This document shows, piece by piece, positions 8,766 to 17,891 of a stretch of 64,000 bases of DNA. The position numbers and the translations under genes are program-made. The notes under the pieces are model-generated. The model searched no databases. It was not told where the DNA came from and was given only the letters and a program-made list of their open reading frames with translations. Source of the DNA: Sphingobium sp. Ant17 (GTDB lineage Bacteria > Pseudomonadota > Alphaproteobacteria > Sphingomonadales > Sphingomonadaceae); NCBI RefSeq assembly GCF_000588875.1, contig NZ_JEMV01000013.1, forward strand, positions 1 to 64,000. The letters are read 5' to 3'. How positions within the stretch are numbered: the first letter of the stretch is position 1; every line of letters begins with the position of its first letter.

Positions 8766-11453
8766 TCAAATTACGTATTTGTCCCAGCTCGCATAATGTT
8801 CGGGGCTGCGCTTGCCGCGCGGCAGGCTGAGCCCGATGAGCGCGATTCCCACGACCACCGACACGATCGCCCCAAGGGGGCCGGCCCCTGTCAGCAGGAA
8901 CGGGGCAGCGACGAGCCATGCCCCGAACGCGACATTGATGAAGCGGAGAGCGCGGGCCACCTCTGCGGTGGCAATGATCGCGACTGTGATCACGAGGGCG
9001 CCGACCACATGGTCGCTGTTCGCCATGGCCCCGTCGTTGCCCAGGATCACCCGTGACAGCATCAGGAACGCACCGAGGGCGATGCTAGCTGCCAGAGTCC
9101 ATGGCATCGTCAGACCTCGCTTCGCATCCGCCCACAAGATCGAAGGTGAAGCCATTACGTCAGCCGCATCCATCTCGCCTGCTTCGAGCGTGTCGCCCTG
9201 GAAGAAGGTGCGGATCAGCGGCCTGCCTTTGCGTTTCGCCCAGGCGAGAAACTGGCCCATGGCGATGACCTCGTCCAGTGCGAACGGGATCATGATCAGC
9301 ATCGCGAGCGCAGCGACCAGCGCCAGCGTGCTCCACGTGCCGATCACGATCGGCTGACTGATGATGAAGTAGATGCTGACCACGCCGAGAGGAATGACCA
9401 GGATGCCAAAGAAGGTCACCATCCACGGCATGGTCCGCCAGCGATCGCGCGTGCCCATCACCGCCATCAGGATCTCGAGTACGTAGCTGATCGTGCCAAG
9501 GCCCCCATCAGGGATCGGCCACGCCTTCGACATGCCCGAAGTGATGATCTCCTCGGTCCCGTTGCGCGGGTCGCTGAGCGATCCGACGAAGAACGGCTCC
9601 CACGCGGTGTCGATGTGCCCCAGCTGGTAGGCGGTCAGGATGCGCGAGGTGAGAAGGCCGACCAGGCCCATGGCGACGATCGGCAGCCGCTGCGCGTCCG
9701 TCGACGGCGAATAGGTCCAGCCGGGCGGGATGTTCTTGGGGTCCATCATGCCCGCCATGCTCATGCCCGGCATCATCGGCACGAGCACCGACAGGGCGAT
9801 CACGGCCGAGCCGATGAGCAGGTTGTTGTTGTACTGAGCGGCGCTCGGGCTCCAGAAGATCAAAGGCGCAAAGAACAGCCAGATGCCGACGAACGCCACT
9901 GCCCATTGCGCCCAGGTCTTGGTTCGAGGCCACAGCGACAGTACGCCAAACAGCGCGATCGCCAGACCGCTGACGAGATCGCTGATCGCCAGTGCGCTTG
10001 CGCGCCATTCGACTGAAGGCAGGCCGCGATCGACCGTGACGAAGCGCACCGCCTCGCCGACGCTCTGCGTCGTGACGGAGTCGTAGATAAGCGGGCTGGA
10101 GGCGAGCCACAGCCCGAGGCCGATGTTGGCGTAAAGAGCCCAGCGCGCACGGCGCTCGTCGCGGTCCATTATGGCCATGTGATCGCCGTGTGCACCGTGG
10201 CCGGTCATCGCCATGTCCGCCGCGCCAGGTCCGTGCCCCATGGCTGCATGGTCCATGCTGCTATGATCCACAGCCCCGTGATCCATGCCGGCCATCCCAT
10301 CGCCTGCCGCTGCGGGTTGATGGCCCGGTCCGACAGGTTCGGCCCCTGGTTTATCGTGCCAGGCAACCAGATTCTCGTTGAGCTTGTTGTTCCGATACCA
10401 GGCCCGCGGATGGCGCTTCAACGCGGCAACGATCGCGGGCAGCGTGTCGCGGAGACTGTGTTTCGGCTCCCATCCGAGCAGCGAACGCGCGCGCGAGATG
10501 TCGAGGATATAGTGGTCGTTGCTGCTGTCGATCATCCAGGGCTGGATGAAGTCGTCGCTGCCGAGCGCCTCGTTCTGCAGGATGATTCCGGCCTTTGCGA
10601 TCGGCTGCGGGATCCGGATCGTCTTCCAGCCCTCGCCGTGGAGCGTCTCGCCGACGATGTCCTGGATTTCGGCATAGCCGGGCGCGTCGGGCTCGCCGAC
10701 GAGCAGTGGCAGTTCTGACGGCAATTCGTGCCGCCGATCGACCAGGCGCAGCACGGCGTCAGCCAAGTCGTCGCGGTGCACGGACGACTGCGCCGCACAC
10801 AGCATGCCGGGATAGAAGTGCGAGATCAGGCGGTGCTCGTAGATCTGCGATATCTGCTGCGCGAGAAACGCCGAGCGCCCGTCGTCGTCGTAAACTCCTG
10901 CGGCGCGGAGGAAGACGACGGGGATGTTCCCGTGGCGCTCATGCAGCAATGCCTCGGTGTCGACCTTGGACTGCGGATACGCCCAGGACGCACCGATTGG
11001 CGACTCCTCGCTGATGCGCTCCTCCGGAGTGGCGGTCGGCTTATGGACCAGCATCGTGCTGGCGAAGACGAATTGCTCGACCTCGAACGATTGCAGCCCG
11101 TCAATCAGCCGGCGGGTGCCCTGCACGGTGACCTTGTCGTAGAGCGGATTCGGATCGCCCGTAATGTCGTAATAGGCGGCGAGGTGGATCACCGAGGCGA
11201 TGCGGTTACCGTACCGTGCGCGCACTTCGTCGAGTGCAACCCGGACCGCTTCGTCCGACCCGAGGTCTATGTCGATCGCCGCTGCGGGCGGCGGCGGGTC
11301 TGGAGGACCGGCACGATCCAGGCCAACAACGGTGTAGCGTTTCCCGAGCCGGGCGATCAGCGCGGCGGCGATGAAGCCGCTCGCGCCCGTGGTCAGAACG
11401 ACGTCGCCGTCGGCCTGGCCGCTGCCGGCTTCACTGCGTTTGACATCGGCCAT
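8766..11453 (-). CDS. SDR epimerase / SPW / VKOR-like membrane fusion
   Basis: An 895-residue fusion. Residues about 20-370 form an NAD-dependent epimerase of the extended SDR type: nucleotide loop TGASGFIAAALIARLG and catalytic YPQSK. Residues about 380-425 are a Met/His/Gly linker with repeated MDH units (MAGMDHG, SSMDHAAMGHG) typical of periplasmic copper proteins. The rest has roughly eleven membrane helices: SPW-repeat-like segments, then a stretch resembling vitamin K epoxide reductase (TWSTLALVAALAMLIMIPFA) but without its Cys pair. It lies about 60 bases after copD on the same strand, so probably in the copCD operon. Whether the SDR part oxidises a sugar nucleotide or a quinone-like substrate cannot be told. 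Confidence 0.75.
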   Translation of the reverse strand: MADVKRSEAGSGQADGDVVLTTGASGFIAAALIARLGKRYTVVGLDRAGPPDPPPPAAAIDIDLGSDEAVRVALDEVRARYGNRIASVIHLAAYYDITGDPNPLYDKVTVQGTRRLIDGLQSFEVEQFVFASTMLVHKPTATPEERISEESPIGASWAYPQSKVDTEALLHERHGNIPVVFLRAAGVYDDDGRSAFLAQQISQIYEHRLISHFYPGMLCAAQSSVHRDDLADAVLRLVDRRHELPSELPLLVGEPDAPGYAEIQDIVGETLHGEGWKTIRIPQPIAKAGIILQNEALGSDDFIQPWMIDSSNDHYILDISRARSLLGWEPKHSLRDTLPAIVAALKRHPRAWYRNNKLNENLVAWHDKPGAEPVGPGHQPAAAGDGMAGMDHGAVDHSSMDHAAMGHGPGAADMAMTGHGAHGDHMAIMDRDERRARWALYANIGLGLWLASSPLIYDSVTTQSVGEAVRFVTVDRGLPSVEWRASALAISDLVSGLAIALFGVLSLWPRTKTWAQWAVAFVGIWLFFAPLIFWSPSAAQYNNNLLIGSAVIALSVLVPMMPGMSMAGMMDPKNIPPGWTYSPSTDAQRLPIVAMGLVGLLTSRILTAYQLGHIDTAWEPFFVGSLSDPRNGTEEIITSGMSKAWPIPDGGLGTISYVLEILMAVMGTRDRWRTMPWMVTFFGILVIPLGVVSIYFIISQPIVIGTWSTLALVAALAMLIMIPFALDEVIAMGQFLAWAKRKGRPLIRTFFQGDTLEAGEMDAADVMASPSILWADAKRGLTMPWTLAASIALGAFLMLSRVILGNDGAMANSDHVVGALVITVAIIATAEVARALRFINVAFGAWLVAAPFLLTGAGPLGAIVSVVVGIALIGLSLPRGKRSPEHYASWDKYVI

Positions 11454-11516
11454 GACTTGCTACCCTCGTTCGTTCACCTTTGAATACATCAACAGACCCA
11501 GCAGAGCTAACCTCAC

Positions 11517-12442
11517 CTACATGCCCGATGCGGGCGGTGCGAGGGTGCCGAGCCATGCTACGAGCGCCAAGATACCAATCACGCAGGTTGTCTCGACCGC
11601 CAGGCTGACCCGCAGCGTCATAAGCGCTCCGTCATGATCGTTCATGGCAATCGAGCGTTCGAAGGCCGGCGTGAGGCGGAACCGATTAAGCGACGCGAGT
11701 CCCAGCATCGCTGCGAACAAGACCAGCTTGGCGAGCAGCAGCAAGCCGTAGAGCGTCGTGCCCAAGGCCGTGAAATTGGCTGGGCCCACGAGCAGCCAGC
11801 TGTTGATCAAGCCGGTAATCACTAAAATGGCAACCACGAGCGTGCCCACCGCCCCGAAGCCGTGCAGCGCCCGATGGGTAAGCTGAAGGTGCGCGGCATC
11901 GATCGCCTCGGCGCGGCGCATCATCAGGAGAAGCAATCCGAACAGTGCGCCAACCCATATACCGCCTGCGAGGAGATGGAGAATGTCCGCGCCCAGGTGA
12001 AGCCATCCGGTGCTTCCCTCGTCCATGGCACCGTGCCCGTTCCATGCGAGTGTCGCCAACGCCGTAGCGGCGGCAATCATGGCCATCGCCAGCCATGATG
12101 CTCTGCCTCGCGCCAGTAGGACCGCGCCCCCGGCAATGACCAGCGCTACCATGCGCACCTTCCAGGCGGAGCCAACCGGTGGCCCTCCGAGCAAGGCAGC
12201 CACCGCGGCCTCGTCGACCGGCCAGAATGGAGATCCGGCCATCGACGAGGCATGAGGATCAGGCCAGCGGCTGAGAGCAGCAACCCGAGCACAGCACTTC
12301 CCGAAAGCCAAGGCCGCAGAGCGATTGCATCCTCGCGCTCGCCGAGCCGAAGGCCATAGAGGCTGAACGCCGACAGGCCGAACAGCACCGCCAGGACGAG
12401 GTATAACGCCAAGCGGATGGCGACGGTCGGCCAGTCAATCAT
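11517..12442 (-). pseudogene. copD: Copper resistance membrane protein CopD, frameshifted
   Basis: CopD is an eight-helix inner-membrane protein that works with periplasmic CopC in copper handling. Repaired it is 308 residues. Family landmarks include the N-terminal helix (WPTVAIRLALYLVLAVLFGL), AWKVRMVALV and LLAGGIWVGALFGLLLLMM with the His-bearing helix just before it (WLHLGADILH). The frame breaks at about 12250: catgcctcg should be catggcctcg to give LILMASSMAGSPFWP, so one G is missing. It starts five bases after the copC stop, as in other copCD pairs, and shares the copC promoter. Confidence 0.88.
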
Positions 12443-12446
12443 CCGC

Positions 12447-12815
12447 TCACTTCACCGTGAAGGTGTAGCTGCCAGTGATTTTGTGCGTGTCGCCGGAAAC
12501 GACCTGCCAGTCGACGTTGTAACGCCCACGCGGGAGACGCTGCTTCGGGATGATCGTGAGCGTACGCCCGTCGGAGCCGACCGCGGCGCTGCTCGGCATC
12601 TTCATGGCCGCCATGCCAGGCATCGCGGCCATGATCAGTTCGGCCTTGGAGAAAGCAGGCACGAGTTTCTCGCTGAACTGGAGGCTGATCTTCTCCGGGG
12701 TCGCAACCGCCGCGTTGGCGGCGGGGCTGGCGGATACCAGCTTCGGGTGCGCGTTTGCGACGCCGCCTGCGAAGAACAAGGCGGCGGCGGCAGTCGTGAT
12801 GAACAAGCGACGCAT
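12447..12815 (-). CDS. copC: Periplasmic copper-binding protein CopC
   Basis: A 122-residue CopC/PcoC-type protein from the ATG at 12815, with a Sec signal (LFITTAAAALFFAGGVANA). The mature protein starts at the copper-binding histidine of AHPKLVSASPAANAAV. It carries a Met-rich loop (MAAMPGMAAMKM) suited to Cu(I), and the second histidine region DTHKITGSYTFTV near the C-terminus. It forms a beta-barrel copper carrier in the periplasm. copD follows after five bases. A candidate ECF promoter lies 36 bases upstream, back to back with one serving the divergent oxidoreductase gene. Confidence 0.92.
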   Translation of the reverse strand: MRRLFITTAAAALFFAGGVANAHPKLVSASPAANAAVATPEKISLQFSEKLVPAFSKAELIMAAMPGMAAMKMPSSAAVGSDGRTLTIIPKQRLPRGRYNVDWQVVSGDTHKITGSYTFTVK

Positions 12816-12850
12816 CTGGGCAATCTCCATTTCCATTGGGTTCACTTGTA

Positions 12851-12876
12851 TTACGCAGCCGGACGTTTCACCCCTC
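12851..12876 (-). promoter_or_regulatory. Predicted ECF promoter of copCD operon
   Basis: On the minus strand the site reads GAGGGG, 13 bases, TGCGTAA. The same hexamer, spacer length and GCGTA core occur before cnrY-like, copA1, the trxR-like gene and the second DUF411 gene. It ends about 36 bases before the copC ATG. The -35/-10 assignment is inferred from conservation and position. Confidence 0.7.
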
Positions 12877-12909
12877 ACGATCTTTTTCGTGCCGCCGCAC
12901 CCTCTCGAT

Positions 12910-12935
12910 GAGGGGTCAACGGCACCGGCGCGTAT
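12910..12935 (+). promoter_or_regulatory. Predicted ECF promoter of trxR-like gene
   Basis: The plus strand reads GAGGGG, 13 bases, CGCGTAT, facing the oxidoreductase gene 85 bases away. It is divergent from the copC promoter, with about 33 bases between the two -35 hexamers, so one sigma factor would fire both ways. Confidence 0.6.
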
Positions 12936-13020
12936 TCAGAAGGGAGTACAGAGCGCTTTTCACTGCGCCTTCCCGTCCGGACGAGCTGTGGCCGCGGGCC
13001 TGACGGGCGCTCGCGGGGTA

Positions 13021-14046
13021 ATGATGAGGTTGCGGTTGACCAATCAAGGCTGGACTGGCGATCCCGAGGAGGTCCTCGATTGTCTGATTGTGGGCGGTGG
13101 TCCCGCTGGCCTCACGACCGCGATCTATCTGTCCCGCTTTCTCAGGAGCTGCGTCGTTTACGACGCGGCGGCGGGGCGCGCCGCCTCCATCCCGCGCTCG
13201 CACAACCTCCCAGGATTTCCCGGCGGCATTTCGGGCGCCTCGTTTCTTGCGCGCCTGCAGGCTCAGCTGCATGAATATGGCGGTACGGTCCAGAACGGTG
13301 AGATCGACGCGATCGTCGCATCAGGCGACCACTTCTCGGCAAGTTGCGGACTGAACGTCCTGCACGCGCGGACCGTCGTGCTCGCGACCGGTGTCGTCAA
13401 TCGACGCCCCGAGATGCCTGATGCGATGCATGACATCGGCGTTGCGCGTGGTCTTATTCGCTACTGCCCGATTTGCGATGGTTATGAGGCTCGGCGAATG
13501 AACGTGGCGGTGCTCGGCTGCGACGGCCACGGCGCTGACGAAGCCGAATTCCTGCGCGCTTATGGCGCGAAGGTCATGCTTCTCGCCGAACGGTCGCTCG
13601 ACCTCGCACCGACCGAATTTGCCAAGCTGAACCAGCAGGGCATCGATGTCGCGCCCTCGCCTGTCGAGCAGCTGCGTCTTGGCGATTGTGTCGAGGTGCG
13701 GTTGGCCAATGGCCTGGAGCTACAATTCGACACGCTTTACCCTGCGCTCGGCTCGTCGCCTCGAACGCGGCTTGCCACTTCGCTGGGCGCGAAGCTCAGC
13801 GAATCAGGTTGCGTGCTGACCAACGCCCACCAACAATCCTCTGTTGCTGGCCTCTACGCGGTTGGCGACGTTGTGGAAGGGCTCGATCAGATCAGCGTCG
13901 CGACCGGACAAGCAGCGGTCGCTGCGACCGCAATCCATAACCTGTTGCGCGACCGCGACAGCGGATTGGCATCCGCCATGGCCGGGCTGTGTCCCGCTCG
14001 GGGCGTACTGCGACGTAGCGCGAACCATCGGCAGTGCAACGAGTGA
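13021..14046 (+). CDS. Thioredoxin-reductase-like FAD/NAD(P)H oxidoreductase
   Basis: A 341-residue flavoprotein of the thioredoxin-reductase fold. The FAD loop is LIVGGGPAGLTTAIYLSRF. The redox-active disulfide is in RYCPICDGYEA (CxxC). The NAD(P) domain carries the modified loop VAVLGCDGHGADEAEFL, and the second FAD motif is GLYAVGDVVEGLDQI. It is longer at both ends than classical TrxB and lacks its usual start. I took the first ATG of the ATGATG at 13021. No thioredoxin gene is adjacent. It has its own candidate ECF promoter divergent from copC, suggesting a role in repairing copper-oxidised thiols. Confidence 0.82.
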   Translation: MMRLRLTNQGWTGDPEEVLDCLIVGGGPAGLTTAIYLSRFLRSCVVYDAAAGRAASIPRSHNLPGFPGGISGASFLARLQAQLHEYGGTVQNGEIDAIVASGDHFSASCGLNVLHARTVVLATGVVNRRPEMPDAMHDIGVARGLIRYCPICDGYEARRMNVAVLGCDGHGADEAEFLRAYGAKVMLLAERSLDLAPTEFAKLNQQGIDVAPSPVEQLRLGDCVEVRLANGLELQFDTLYPALGSSPRTRLATSLGAKLSESGCVLTNAHQQSSVAGLYAVGDVVEGLDQISVATGQAAVAATAIHNLLRDRDSGLASAMAGLCPARGVLRRSANHRQCNE

Positions 14047-14299
14047 AAGCCGCCACCCAGCGCTGATTTGTACCCACACGACGATCGGCGACACGGCGCT
14101 TCTCGGTTCGATGATCCCGCAGCACGATCCCGGGACTCGCTCACGCAGGCGGCGTGGGCGTCGACGGTGCGCTACGACCAGCGCCGGCGGTTACTCGACA
14201 CGCCCAAGCGGCCGCACGGTCCAACGCAAAGGCCGGAACATTTCAGGTTTGTAACCTCTTGCTTCGACAGTTGTTAGACCGCGCTACCAGGAGAGAACC
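14047..14299. other. Intergenic, nothing recognised
   Basis: No gene is supported in this stretch. The short frames present lack ribosome-binding sites and known motifs. The last 60 bases must hold the promoter and gagag-type ribosome-binding site of the Csp gene at 14300; no GAGGGG-N13-GCGTA site is present. Confidence 0.4.
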
Positions 14300-14704
14300 A
14301 TGCAACACATGCAAGAGATGATCGCCACGCATCCGGACGTGAAGGGAAGCACGAACGACGCACTGATCCGCTGTATCGAGGAGTGCTACTCATGTGCTCA
14401 GACTTGTACGTCGTGCGCTGATGCCTGTCTGGCGGAAGACATGGTCGCACAGCTTCGCCAGTGCATTCGTCTGAACCTTGACTGCGCCGACATCTGCTTG
14501 GCGGCAGGTTCGCTCGGCACCCGCCGCACCGGCAGCAATGAGCAAGCGCTGATCGCCGTTCTTCAAGCCTGCGCCATCGCCTGCGGGTTGTGCGCGGAGG
14601 AGTGCGAGAAGCATGCGAGCATGCACGAGCATTGCCGCATCTGCGCTGAACACTGTCGCCGCTGCGAACAGGCTTGCAACGAAGCGGTTCAGTCGATCCG
14701 CTGA
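14300..14704 (+). CDS. Cytosolic-type copper storage protein (DUF326, Csp3-like)
   Basis: A 134-residue four-helix-bundle protein with 18 cysteines in CxxxC-style spacing along each helix (CYSCAQTCTSCADACL, then CRICAEHCRRCEQAC). In the Csp family such bundles bind many Cu(I) ions inside the core through Cys thiolates. There is no signal peptide, so it resembles cytosolic Csp3 rather than exported Csp1, of which a relative is at 61256-61693. A gagag ribosome-binding site precedes the ATG. A strong hairpin follows the stop. It likely buffers cytoplasmic Cu(I). Confidence 0.85.
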   Translation: MQHMQEMIATHPDVKGSTNDALIRCIEECYSCAQTCTSCADACLAEDMVAQLRQCIRLNLDCADICLAAGSLGTRRTGSNEQALIAVLQACAIACGLCAEECEKHASMHEHCRICAEHCRRCEQACNEAVQSIR

Positions 14705-14709
14705 TCAGC

Positions 14710-14742
14710 CGAGGACGCGTCCTTGGCGGAGACGCGTCCTCG
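14710..14742 (+). terminator. Hairpin after Csp gene
   Basis: A perfect 12-bp stem (cgaggacgcgtc / gacgcgtcctcg) with a nine-base loop, starting six bases after the Csp stop. No T-tract follows, so it may be a weak intrinsic terminator or an mRNA 3'-end stabiliser. Confidence 0.5.
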
Positions 14743-14791
14743 ACGGTCCCTGTTCAGGAAACGACCGCTTCACGCACACAGCCGGACTGGG

Positions 14792-15520
14792 TCAGAACGC
14801 CAAGTGGTTTATTCCGCCATGCATGAAGGTTCCGCCAAGGAACCCCTGGATGGAGATCGCCAGCGTCATCAGGCCAAGCAACACCCAGTACAACGTCCGC
14901 GACCGCTCGGGACCCTTACGGTGGCGCGCTGCCATCCAAGCCAGCGCAACGCCGAAGACCGCGATCAACGTCCCTAGCCAGCGATGCGTCATCAGGATCG
15001 GGTTGCGGTCGGTCAGGTAGAACCCGCCTGCGAACCAGCCCAGGAATGCTGCCGCGATAGCTCCGAGCGCGCCTACGACCAGCATTATGTGTGCGACATG
15101 CTGATAGTCCCGGTTGCGGCGCCACAACCCGAACAACTCCACCCCGAATGCACCGATGAACAGTGCGATGGGAAAATGAATGACCATGGTGTGAAGCCGG
15201 CCCAGCCAACTCACAAGCCGTTCGCCGAAACTTTTGTTCTTGTTGGCGGTCTCCTCGTGCATGCCGCCCATGTCCATGTCGTCGCCGGCGATATCGCGGT
15301 CGCCCATGTTCATGTCCACGGTCGACATAGAGCCCATGTCCATATGGCCGTCGCCGGCGTCCGCTCTATCCTTTTTCTGAGTCTCGACTGCGCTGTTAGC
15401 GGTGGGCCCGGGACCGGCCCCAAGCGCATCATGATCTTCATGCGCCGATGCCGACGTGCTTACTGACATTGCAACCGCAAGGAGCAAAGCGAAGGCCCCG
15501 CCTCGTTTACCGCCCATCAC
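14792..15520 (-). CDS. DUF2231 membrane protein with His/Met-rich N-terminus
   Basis: A 242-residue protein with a signal peptide (LLLAVAMSVSTSASA), then a periplasmic stretch rich in His, Met and Asp (HEDHDALG, GHMDMGSMSTVDMNMGD). It ends in a four-helix DUF2231 membrane domain (HTMVIHFPIALFIGAFGVEL, LMTLAISIQGFLGG) with conserved histidines on helices, as in heme-binding cytochrome-b-like families. The N-terminal region looks like a copper buffer. A stranded copy of its last 45 codons lies at 6038-6175. It runs in the same direction as DUF411, DUF305 and copBA upstream. Confidence 0.8.
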   Translation of the reverse strand: MMGGKRGGAFALLLAVAMSVSTSASAHEDHDALGAGPGPTANSAVETQKKDRADAGDGHMDMGSMSTVDMNMGDRDIAGDDMDMGGMHEETANKNKSFGERLVSWLGRLHTMVIHFPIALFIGAFGVELFGLWRRNRDYQHVAHIMLVVGALGAIAAAFLGWFAGGFYLTDRNPILMTHRWLGTLIAVFGVALAWMAARHRKGPERSRTLYWVLLGLMTLAISIQGFLGGTFMHGGINHLAF

Positions 15521-15675
15521 CCAACTCCTTGATTCATACTCATCAATTCCCGTTGCCTCACCCGTCCGAATCCTCTTGTGAAACTCATCGTCTGCTCTCC
15601 AAGACGAACTGGACCGTGGAGCTACACCAGCTGCGGCGACCGCGTCCTGCGGCCCCGCCCCGAAAAAATCGCCAA

Positions 15676-16125
15676 TCAGCTGCCGTGGCGGGCAAATAGG
15701 CGGCGCCCGGTGGAGCCGAAGGCGACCACGTCATAGGCCTGCGCCTTGACGCCCGGCACTTCCATTCCCGGCGAGCCGAGCGGCATACCGCCGACCGCGA
15801 GGCCTCGCACACCCTTGGGCCGGGTCGCCAGAGCCCGCTTCATGTCGGCAATCGGCACGTGGCCCTCGAAAGCCATCCCATCGGCGATTGCTGTGTGGCA
15901 AGACGAGACGTCCGCAGGGACCCCCGCGCGCTTCTGCAGCGCCGGGCGATTGGAATCATCGACGACGCGCACCTGGCGCCCGAGCTGCCGCTGCACCTGT
16001 GCTGCCCACTTGGCGCAACAGCCGCAGCCGGGATCGCGGTGCATAACGATCGGGGTGGCCGCGCTGACGGCAACCGGAACCAACAAGGCTGCGGCAGTAA
16101 GCGCGGATCGTAAAGCTGTCTTCAT
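15676..16125 (-). CDS. DUF411 periplasmic metal-binding protein
   Basis: A 149-residue DUF411 protein with a Sec signal (MKTALRSALTAAALLVPVAVSA). The family's metal site is seen in MHRDPGCGCCAKW (His plus three Cys), followed by SCHTAIADGMAFEGHVP, which adds Cys and His, and a thioredoxin-like end. DUF411 proteins recur in copper and silver resistance loci; the biochemical role is not established. It follows DUF305 on the same strand after a perfect hairpin at 16144. A second copy of about 60 percent identity by eye is at 25867-26304. Confidence 0.85.
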   Translation of the reverse strand: MKTALRSALTAAALLVPVAVSAATPIVMHRDPGCGCCAKWAAQVQRQLGRQVRVVDDSNRPALQKRAGVPADVSSCHTAIADGMAFEGHVPIADMKRALATRPKGVRGLAVGGMPLGSPGMEVPGVKAQAYDVVAFGSTGRRLFARHGS

Positions 16126-16143
16126 GGAAAAACTCCTTGGTCA

Positions 16144-16174
16144 TTCCTCCCGCCCCCTCGTGGGGCGGGAGGAA
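16144..16174 (-). terminator. Perfect 13-bp hairpin between DUF305 and DUF411
   Basis: Arms ttcctcccgcccc and ggggcgggaggaa pair perfectly around a five-base loop, just upstream of the DUF411 gene and downstream of DUF305. No U-run follows before the DUF411 start, so attenuation, mRNA processing or stabilisation are all possible, as is a terminator. Confidence 0.5.
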
Positions 16175-16183
16175 CGAAGATTA

Positions 16184-16567
16184 TCACTGAGGTCGCTTGC
16201 TCATCGACCGGAGCATCGCCTGGAGTTCACCGATGCTCTTGTTTTGCTCGGCAATAGACTTCTGAGCCATTTGCCGGGTCTTCGCATCGGGCGCCTCGCG
16301 GAGAACGATCTGCGACATGGCAATCGCACCGCGGTGATGCTCGATCATCTTGCGGGCCCACGTCTCATTTGCATTGGCGCCTTTGGCCCTCATCATCTTC
16401 TCGTGCATCGCCATCTCGGCGGGCATGAAGGGCGTGTTCATGCCAGGCATGTTGTCGTGGTTCATGCCCTGCATTTTCGAGTGGTCCATGCCTTGCATCT
16501 GCTGCTGAGCCAAAGCCGGGCTCGCTGCCATCGCCGCCAGAGCCAGAGCTGTAAGTGTCTTAAACAT
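16184..16567 (-). CDS. DUF305 exported protein
   Basis: A 127-residue protein from the ATG at 16567 with a Sec signal (LTALALAAMAASPALA). A Met/His-rich segment follows (MQGMDHSKMQGMNHDNMPGM), then the DUF305 helical domain with its signature MIEHHRGAIAMSQIVL. The paired histidines and methionines suggest copper binding; DUF305 proteins are common in copper operons but lack a proven role. It lies about 50 bases after copB and likely shares the copA1 transcript. The first two-thirds of the mature region reads like the linker repeats of CopA and CopB. Confidence 0.85.
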   Translation of the reverse strand: MFKTLTALALAAMAASPALAQQQMQGMDHSKMQGMNHDNMPGMNTPFMPAEMAMHEKMMRAKGANANETWARKMIEHHRGAIAMSQIVLREAPDAKTRQMAQKSIAEQNKSIGELQAMLRSMSKRPQ

Positions 16568-16615
16568 TGCCTGCTCCTTCTTGGACTTAGTCAACGCAAC
16601 AAAGCCCAATCGGCC

Positions 16616-17891
16616 TCAAAACCATGTGCGAATGCCCAGAACAAGGCTGGTCGATGACGCATCCTCGCCGTCCTCGCGTGCAAAACGAGCAGAGCGGCCC
16701 ACTCTGCGCTCGTATGAAACACCGATATAAGGGGCAAACTCGCGCTTCACCTCGTAGCGCAGCCGCAAGCCAAGCTCGAGGTCCGACAAGCCCGAGCCGA
16801 TCCGGTCTTCCGGAACGTCTTGCGCCGCAAATTCCGCTTCGAGACGAGGCTGGAGGATCAGGCGCTGGGTGATACGCTGATCGTAATACCCTTCAACGCG
16901 GCCGAGCACGTCACCCTTGCTAGACAAGAACAGTGCGCCCTCCACATCGAAAAAGCCTGGGGCCAGGCTCTCGAACCCAACCGTAGCGTAGACACGGGAG
17001 GGGTTGGGCTTGAAGTCGTAACGAATCCCGGCCTGGAAGTCGGTGAAGGGTCCGATCGCCCGTGCATAGAGCGCCTGCAGCTCCGCCCTTTCCAGGCTTC
17101 TCCCAAAGTTCCCTTCGCCTTCGGTTTTAAGAACCAGGCGATTGATGTCGCCACCGTACCAGGCACCGCCATCCCATCGATAGGCGTCGCGACCGTCGCG
17201 GACCTGGTATTCGGCCAGATTAAATATGACCTGCGAGAAATTCTGGCGCCGTGCATCGACTGCAGATGCTGCTGCGAATGCGCCATGGCGGGGGCAGAGT
17301 AGACTTGGTCTGCGGCCCGATCCATCGGGATGGGCGGCGGCGGAGCGTTGCCGGCCGGCAGGTTGGTCCCGACCATTGTCGTGCCGGTCGCCGAAGGAGG
17401 CATGCTTCCCATGTCGTGACCTGCCATGCCTTGCATAGCGCCCGAACCATGGTCCATGCCCTGCATGGCACCTGGCTGGCCGGGGGCGGCACCGCCGGAG
17501 GTATCTGGCATCGCGACATGTCGTGCCCGGCACCAGGATTGGGGTTGGCTCCAGGCGTAGTCATGCCCGGCATGGCCGTCATGTCATGACCGGCGTGAGG
17601 ATCGGCAACGACCGCTCCAGGGGCCGGCGGCTTGGCGGACCGACTTGCGGCGGGCTTGGCCCCCGATCCCGCCTTCGCGCGCGGTGTCGACTTGGCGGCG
17701 GGCTTCACGGACTTCTTGCGCGCGGCGGGCTTGGTCGCTGCTGGCTTCTTAGCGGCAGGCTTTTTCACCGCTGGCGTCTTTGGCGGCGGCATCTTCATGC
17801 CGGGCATATTGGAATGGTCCATCTGCGCGGCCGCCGGGGTTGCCAGGCCGAGCGCTGCGCCGCTCGCGATCAGGAGGAGCTTAAGCTGCAT
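16616..17891 (-). pseudogene. copB: Outer-membrane copper resistance protein CopB, two frameshifts
   Basis: Repaired this is 425 residues: a signal (LLLIASGAALGLATPAAAQ), a Lys/Ala/Pro stretch (KKPAAKKPAATKPAARKK), repeated His/Met units (MQGMDHGSGAMQGMAGHD) and a C-terminal PF05275 beta-barrel that begins around QNFSQVIFNLAEYQVRDG and ends in GIRTWF. CopB sits in the outer membrane and binds or exports copper. Breaks occur at about 17512 (tcgcg for tcggcg, before MPDTSGG) and 17247 (ggcgcc for ggcggcc, in SMHGGQNF). Each lacks one G. The start overlaps the copA stop by 11 bases, showing coupling. Confidence 0.88.

Noticed and set aside
8769..8784. caaattacgtat resembling the second copper motif
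   Set aside because: It is the last codons of the epimerase fusion, lacks the gtatac half, and has no gene start at a suitable distance.
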